This document shows, one piece after another, positions 59,741-64,000 of a stretch of 64,000 nucleotides of DNA; the stretch's first letter is position 1, and each line of letters opens with the position of its first letter. A program made the translations under genes and the position numbers. Origin of the DNA: Chloroflexota bacterium. Lineage in GTDB: Bacteria > Chloroflexota > UBA6077 > FW602-bin22 > CADDYW01. Under the pieces are notes generated by a model. It saw only the letters and a list, made by a program, of their open reading frames with translations, was not told the DNA's origin and did no database searches. The DNA lies in NCBI GenBank assembly GCA_021324795.1, contig JAJPIK010000030.1, positions 1-64,000 on the forward strand, read 5' to 3'.

Positions 59741-60472
59741 CTACGCGCCGGGCTTCAAGCCTTTGACGTAGATGTAAACGTCGCACTCATCGGCGTCGCT
59801 TTGATCCTTGGGTAGATATCTCTGCATGACGCCACGTGGCTCCCGAAGCTGATGAATAACCTGTTGAAAAGTGAGAGTGGTTCCCGCCAATCGTGGACCG
59901 ACATCTCCCTGGGCTCGATCACCGTGGCAAGCCGAGCAGCCACGCTGACTAAACAGAACCTTGCCGCGCGCGGGATCTCCAATAAACCCTTTCGCCGGCT
60001 TGGGAGGTGCCGATACGCACTCTTCGCCAGCGGCATCGGCCACGGCGGTGGCGGCAATTTGATCTGCCGTGAGATTCGCCGGGGTAGGGGTGGCCATGGC
60101 TGGACGTGGCCGATTGGTTGATGGCAGTGTCGGGGATGGCGCCAACGTGGCTACCCGTGTAGCAACCGGCTGAGTAGTTGGTGATATCCGAATATCAAGA
60201 ATAGTCCTGGTAGATAGCTTGCTATTCACAGACGGACTCGCGGAGGTCGTTTCGGTCGCATGCGGTGATGCGGAAGCGGATGGGGAAGCGAGGGAGATCG
60301 TCGCGGACGAACTCGACAAGGCCGTCGGTGAGACCACGGGAGGAGGCACTTGCGACGCTGTCGCGGCCGGTGAAGTACCCGTGGTTGGTCTAGAAGCAGC
60401 CGGCGACGCACAAGCAATCGTGAAGACGGTTACTAGACAAGACACCACTCCCTTCCAAACGACGCGGTTCAT
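59741..60472 (-). CDS. Cytochrome c lipoprotein with long Ser/Thr/Pro/Ala linker
   Basis: The 243-aa product has a lipoprotein leader ending FTIAC, then about 120 residues of Ser/Thr/Pro/Ala-rich spacer, and a C-terminal class I cytochrome c domain with the heme motif CSACHGDRAQGDVGP. The usual axial Met may be MQRYLP. It likely carries electrons at the outer face of the membrane. The start at 60472 follows GGGAG at an unusually long spacing; a longer frame to 60544 is weaker. Confidence 0.85.
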   Translation of the reverse strand: MNRVVWKGVVSCLVTVFTIACASPAASRPTTGTSPAATASQVPPPVVSPTALSSSSATISLASPSASASPHATETTSASPSVNSKLSTRTILDIRISPTTQPVATRVATLAPSPTLPSTNRPRPAMATPTPANLTADQIAATAVADAAGEECVSAPPKPAKGFIGDPARGKVLFSQRGCSACHGDRAQGDVGPRLAGTTLTFQQVIHQLREPRGVMQRYLPKDQSDADECDVYIYVKGLKPGA

Positions 60473-60585
60473 TGGGATCTCTGTTCTCCCACTGACGGCT
60501 CGATACACCGATCTCGTGAGGAATACCAGCCATCGGTCCCACAAGCGGGCATCATTATAGCATACGACCGGCAGTCCTGCTATTT

Positions 60586-60655
60586 GCGAAAGCGAAGCAC
60601 GGCGAGTTTAGCCCCCTAGTCGCAGACCCCATGCCACTGGGAATGACAAAAAGCG
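60586..60655 (+). repeat. Degenerate palindromic repeat (copy R4)
   Basis: GCGAAAGCGAAGCACGGCGA and GGGAATGACAAAAAGCGGC resemble the ends of the R1 family, with a different centre. It sits between divergent genes. Confidence 0.5.
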
Positions 60656-60671
60656 GCTGTAGTGAGACAGC

Positions 60672-60680
60672 CATGCTACA
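60672..60680 (+). promoter_or_regulatory. Extended -10 promoter of the conserved unknown gene
   Basis: The minus-10 TACAAT (60675-60680) is preceded by TGC, giving the extended -10 pattern; no strong -35 box is seen. The start would lie about 30 nt before the ATG at 60717. Confidence 0.4.
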
Positions 60681-60716
60681 ATATTGGATACGTTAAGGCA
60701 CTATGGTGAACACGCG

Positions 60717-61463
60717 ATGGAACTGGTATTTGAGCGAGGACATGCCGACGCGCCAGTCGGACACGCCCTGGTTTACTTTCATAATCCTGGCGACGGGCCC
60801 ACCTCGGCGACCTACCTCGTCGTCCTCCCAATCAGTCTGGAGCTCACAAAGTATGTCCCGCCTCTGCTGGCGGCCCAATTACCCCTCCCCGATACGAAGA
60901 ACGTCGGCGCGATACCGTTACCGCCGCTGCCCGAAACCGTGGAAAGCCTCGATTACATTCGACAGCTTGCCGAGCTGCGCAATGACGATCTGATCGACGC
61001 GGGCTCCATTCCAGCAAATGACCTCGCGCGCATAATGTCAGTCGTCGGCGAGATCGCGCAACGCTATAGCGAGCTCTACCAACAGCACTTGCAGGCGGCT
61101 CCGAGAGAGGAACCATCACTACAGCTTTCGGGGTCGACGGTCAGTGACGTCATCTATCAACTCATGAGCGAGCAACAAAAGCTCACTGAGCTAGCCAAAC
61201 TTGCTGGCCAGCTTCGTTATGCCGTGGAAGGAAATGATACCCGACAGATCGACGAAACAACTGACGAGATTCTTCGCTTGGGCCATCACCTTCCCGGATC
61301 ATATCTTGTCGAGGCCCTGATCGAAGCAATCAAGCAGCCAGGGTCAACTGGTCGTCAGCTCTCCGCGCTTTACCTGGACCGTTGTTATAAACTAGCATCT
61401 GCCGACTACGGCTCATTAGGCAAGCTCGATGAGGAGATTCGACGTTTGGGGGGAAAGCTCTAG
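60717..61463 (+). CDS. Conserved-looking protein of unknown function
   Basis: The 248-aa product opens with a beta-rich part (MELVFERGHADAPVGHALVYF, then TSATYLVVLPISLEL) and ends in helical repeats rich in Glu, Leu and Gln. It shows no TM, signal peptide or known motif. Codon use matches its neighbours. The ATG at 60717 begins the likely fold; an in-frame ATG lies at 60684. It resembles no family I can name. Confidence 0.65.
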   Translation: MELVFERGHADAPVGHALVYFHNPGDGPTSATYLVVLPISLELTKYVPPLLAAQLPLPDTKNVGAIPLPPLPETVESLDYIRQLAELRNDDLIDAGSIPANDLARIMSVVGEIAQRYSELYQQHLQAAPREEPSLQLSGSTVSDVIYQLMSEQQKLTELAKLAGQLRYAVEGNDTRQIDETTDEILRLGHHLPGSYLVEALIEAIKQPGSTGRQLSALYLDRCYKLASADYGSLGKLDEEIRRLGGKL

Positions 61464-61486
61464 TCCTCCAGCCGTCCTTGAGTAGA

Positions 61487-61577
61487 GCAGTTACTCTGAG
61501 CGACGCGCGGGAGCGAAGGATCTTCGACGTGGGGAGATCCTTCATCTCTTCGCTCCTCAGCATGACAAAGACTGGCG
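61487..61577 (+). repeat. Palindromic GATCCTTC/GAAGGATC repeat (copy R5)
   Basis: CTCTGAGCGACGCGCGGGAG, GCGAAGGATCTTCG, GGGGAGATCCTTC and TTCGCTCCTCAGCATGACA form a long imperfect palindrome like R1. It precedes kdgD. A frame open through it (from 61478) is not coding. Confidence 0.75.
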
Positions 61578-61613
61578 GGAGGATGAACGTAACCTCTTTA
61601 GCGAATTTCTTTC

Positions 61614-61642
61614 TCGACGCGTGCCCCCACGAAAGCTACAAT
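61614..61642 (+). promoter_or_regulatory. sigma-70-type promoter of kdgD
   Basis: TCGACG (61614-61619), a 17-nt spacer and TACAAT (61637-61642) lie 18 nt before the ATG, leaving a short leader with the SD GGAGG. It may also drive dnaA. Confidence 0.6.
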
Positions 61643-61660
61643 CGGCCACGGAGGAATGAG

Positions 61661-62569
61661 ATGTCTTTGAGCCCCAGCGAATTGCGTCCGCGCTTGCGCG
61701 GTGTACTGGCGTTTCCCGTTACTCCCTTCAATGACGACCTTTCACTCAACGAGAAAGCCTTCCAGGAGCACGTCGAATATCTGGTCAATTCGGGCTTGCA
61801 CGCCATTGTCGCTGCGGGTGGAACCGGCGAGCTTTATTCGATGACCCCGTCCGAGATCAGTAGGGTCTATCGCCTGGCCGTGGAGGCCACGAACGGGCGC
61901 GTTCCGGTCATTGCCGGCGTTGGCTACAACACGGCACTGGCAATTGAACTCGCGAAGGATGCCGAGAAAGCCGGCGCCGATGCCATCCTGATTTTGCCTC
62001 ACTATTACGGGCGTGCCGAGGATGACGGTATGCTCGCCTACTACGCGAGCATCGCTCAAAGCGTCACCATTGCCGCGTTCCCGTACGCCCGCGATGCCGC
62101 CGTCTTCAGTCCGAAGCTGGTCGCGCGTCTGGCTGAGCTCCCCAACGTCGTCGCGTTCAAGGACGGTCAGGCTGACTTGCGTGCGTGGACCCGGATCCGC
62201 GACTACGTCGGAGACCGCCTGGTTTGGCTTTCTGGCGTTGGCGACGACATGGTCAACAGCTACTTCGCCGCGGGGGCCGAGGGATTCACCTCGAGCGCGG
62301 CAAACTTCATGCCGGACGTGACCCTCAAGCTATTCGCGGCGGCTAAAGCCGGCCGCTTCGAAGAAGTCAATCGACTCCTGGCCAAGTACATCCAGCCAAT
62401 CTTCAACGTGCGCTCACGCCGCCGCGGCTACGAAGTAACCACGACGAAAGAAGTGATGAACCTCCTCGGTCGAATCGGAGGACGGGTGCGCCCCCCGCTG
62501 GCCGAAATAACGGCAGAAGATCGCCAAGCATTGCGAGACGTCTTGGTGGGAATGAGGTTATTGACGTAA
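61661..62569 (+). CDS. kdgD: 5-dehydro-4-deoxyglucarate dehydratase (DHDPS/NAL superfamily)
   Basis: The 302-aa product belongs to the DapA fold, with the glucarate-branch motif GVLAFPVTPF, GGTGELYSMTPSE, the Tyr in AAFPYARD, and Schiff-base Lys in VAFKDGQAD. KdgD removes water and CO2 from 5-dehydro-4-deoxyglucarate to give 2,5-dioxopentanoate in sugar-acid breakdown. The ATG has GGAGG with 5-nt spacing. dnaA begins 2 nt after the stop. Confidence 0.9.
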   Translation: MSLSPSELRPRLRGVLAFPVTPFNDDLSLNEKAFQEHVEYLVNSGLHAIVAAGGTGELYSMTPSEISRVYRLAVEATNGRVPVIAGVGYNTALAIELAKDAEKAGADAILILPHYYGRAEDDGMLAYYASIAQSVTIAAFPYARDAAVFSPKLVARLAELPNVVAFKDGQADLRAWTRIRDYVGDRLVWLSGVGDDMVNSYFAAGAEGFTSSAANFMPDVTLKLFAAAKAGRFEEVNRLLAKYIQPIFNVRSRRRGYEVTTTKEVMNLLGRIGGRVRPPLAEITAEDRQALRDVLVGMRLLT

Positions 62570-62571
62570 AA

Positions 62572-64000
62572 GTGAACGCGAAGCAGATCTGGCAGGCCGC
62601 CCTTGGAGAAATGCAAGTCCAGATGTCCCGTCCCAACTTCGAGACCTGGCTGCGGCAAGCAGCCGCGGTGTCGATCGATGAGCGTCGCTTCGTGTTGCGC
62701 GCCCACAGTACGTTCGCGGCGGAGTATCTCGAACGACGATTGCGGCCCCAGATCGAGCAGACGCTCAGTCACGTGATTGGTCGACCGATCGAGCTCGAAG
62801 TCGTCGTCGGTCATGCGCCACGTGGCAGCGTCGCTAGTCACGGCGCCGAGACGCGTGAGGCTAGTCTTTGGCCGGAGGTGGGGCAGACGGCACCGCCGAT
62901 GACAATGCCGCCTGCCCCACCTCCGGCCAAGTCAAGCGCCGCCGCGACAAGTGTCGCGCTGCGCGAGCCTCCGGCGCCACCTCCGGCGCCGCGACCGTCA
63001 GCGATGGTCGCCTCCATCGTCGACGGCTGGCAACCGAATCCAAACTATACGTTCGAGACGTTTACGGTCGGCAAGTCGAACCAGGCCGCGCACGCCGCGG
63101 CGATGAGCGTCGCTGAGGACCCGGGGCGTGGCTATAACCCATTGTTCATCTATGGTGGGGTTGGACTCGGCAAGACGCACCTGCTTCACGCCATCGCTAA
63201 CGTCGTAGTCCGGCGTGGCTTGCGGACGCTCTACGTCTCCGCGGAAGACTTCACCAACGATCTGGTTAACGCGATCCGCGAGCATCGAACCGACGAGTTT
63301 CGGCTCCGTTATCGCACGATCCAGGTCTTGTTAGTTGACGACGTTCAGTTCATCGCCGGCAAGGAGGCAACCCAAGAGGAGTTCTTTCACACCTTCAATG
63401 CGCTCCACAACGTGGGGCACCAAATTGTCTTGACGAGTGATCGCCCGCCAAAAGCGATTGCCAACCTTGCCGAGCGGCTACAGTCGCGTTTCGCCTGGGG
63501 TATCGCCGTCGATGTGCAACTTCCCGACCTGGAAACCAGACGGGCGATCCTGCAAGCCAAAGCAGCGTTCCAACACGTAGACGTTCCAGAAGCGGTGATT
63601 GACTTCCTGGCCGGAGCAATCCAGAGTAACATCCGTGAACTCGAAGGCGGATTGAATCGCGTTGTTGCCTACAGCCGGTTGATGAATCAGCCACTGAACG
63701 TGGCCATGGCGCGCGCGGCAATCGAAGATCTGGTGCAAAGCACGCAGAAGCGGCTTTTGAGCGCCTCGGATGTGATCGATGCGGTCTGCCGATATTACCG
63801 GGTCGAGCCACGTGCCTTGAAGGGAAAGGAACGTGGTAAGGACGTCGTCCTGCCACGTCAGGTCGCGATGTACTTGATGCGCCAGCGCACGCAATCGTCA
63901 CTGGTGGACATCGGTCGAGAGCTTGGCGGCCGTGACCACAGCACGGTCTTGCACGGGTGCGAGCGGATCCAAACCGAGGCCCAAGCCGACGTTCAGCTAC
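62572..64000 (+). CDS. dnaA: Chromosomal replication initiator DnaA (3' end beyond the window)
   Basis: The frame is open to the window end (476 codons seen). Domain I lies at about 1-80 (FETWLRQAAAV), followed by a Pro/Ala-rich domain II (about 105-145), AAA+ domain III with Walker A GGVGLGKTH and Walker B VLLVDDVQF, and domain IV with the DnaA-box reading motif GGRDHSTVLHGCERI near the end. It opens the replication origin. The GTG start at 62572 lies directly after kdgD, with GAGG 14 nt upstream; translation may be coupled. No cluster of DnaA boxes is seen nearby. Confidence 0.95.
   Translation, partial: MNAKQIWQAALGEMQVQMSRPNFETWLRQAAAVSIDERRFVLRAHSTFAAEYLERRLRPQIEQTLSHVIGRPIELEVVVGHAPRGSVASHGAETREASLWPEVGQTAPPMTMPPAPPPAKSSAAATSVALREPPAPPPAPRPSAMVASIVDGWQPNPNYTFETFTVGKSNQAAHAAAMSVAEDPGRGYNPLFIYGGVGLGKTHLLHAIANVVVRRGLRTLYVSAEDFTNDLVNAIREHRTDEFRLRYRTIQVLLVDDVQFIAGKEATQEEFFHTFNALHNVGHQIVLTSDRPPKAIANLAERLQSRFAWGIAVDVQLPDLETRRAILQAKAAFQHVDVPEAVIDFLAGAIQSNIRELEGGLNRVVAYSRLMNQPLNVAMARAAIEDLVQSTQKRLLSASDVIDAVCRYYRVEPRALKGKERGKDVVLPRQVAMYLMRQRTQSSLVDIGRELGGRDHSTVLHGCERIQTEAQADVQL

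Overview
The window is a stretch of bacterial chromosome, moderately GC-rich by eye and densely coded, with about 64 protein genes and three tRNA genes. I see no rRNA, CRISPR array, intact transposase or integrase. The gene content suggests Chloroflexota, most likely near the Thermomicrobia/Sphaerobacter group. The pointers are Thr/Pro/Ala-rich linkers on secreted lipoproteins, Tat-type sugar-binding lipoproteins, VanW/PASTA proteins, an LPKSG-type C-terminal anchor, a CysO/Mec cysteine system, a SpoVR-DUF444-PrkA cluster and frequent GTG/TTG starts. This placement is inference and was not checked by any search.

Left part (1-12 kb): tRNA-Tyr and tRNA-Thr lie behind a near-consensus promoter. 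An fchA-folD pair for one-carbon metabolism follows, in which FolD has Ile at the catalytic Lys54 position, then a tRNA-Gly. Next come two wall-related PASTA proteins: a VanW protein, and a GT51 penicillin-binding protein whose three transpeptidase motifs are all degenerate. After these are two membrane proteins with a MoaD-like protein, a beta-propeller lipoprotein, a 2-hydroxyacid dehydrogenase and a PHP phosphoesterase.

Middle (11.5-30 kb): small redox proteins, a BON-domain protein, an NAD epimerase, a Ca2+/H+ antiporter, the primary sigma factor (with an apparent insertion in region 3), an amidase with an AtzG-like partner, rpiA, a formamidase-like protein, and the prkA-DUF444-spoVR stress cluster behind a -24/-12 (sigma-54-type) promoter match.

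30-42 kb: SDRs, gmhA, a MidA-type methyltransferase, a small surface-polysaccharide block (epimerase and GT4), two MFS exporters, an SDR with a hairpin-rich leader, and a cysteine island in the order cysK, cysO, mec, Rrf2 regulator, moeB-like E1. The regulator has no ordinary start codon.

42-54 kb: a sugar-uptake operon on the minus strand with two solute-binding lipoproteins, a natural MalF-MalG fusion, a lactonase-like amidohydrolase and a nucleotide-sugar dehydrogenase. Beyond it are a membrane-anchored SUOX-fold molybdoenzyme, an HTH/MFS pair and a CinA-like protein.

54-64 kb: an aminotransferase, a methyltransferase, an aquaporin, ftsH, a secreted LPKSG protein, a cytochrome c lipoprotein, a conserved unknown, kdgD, and the first 476 codons of dnaA, cut by the window end. 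Short palindromic repeats are scattered between genes. At two sites (13.36 kb and 59.07 kb) they supply the end of the upstream reading frame.
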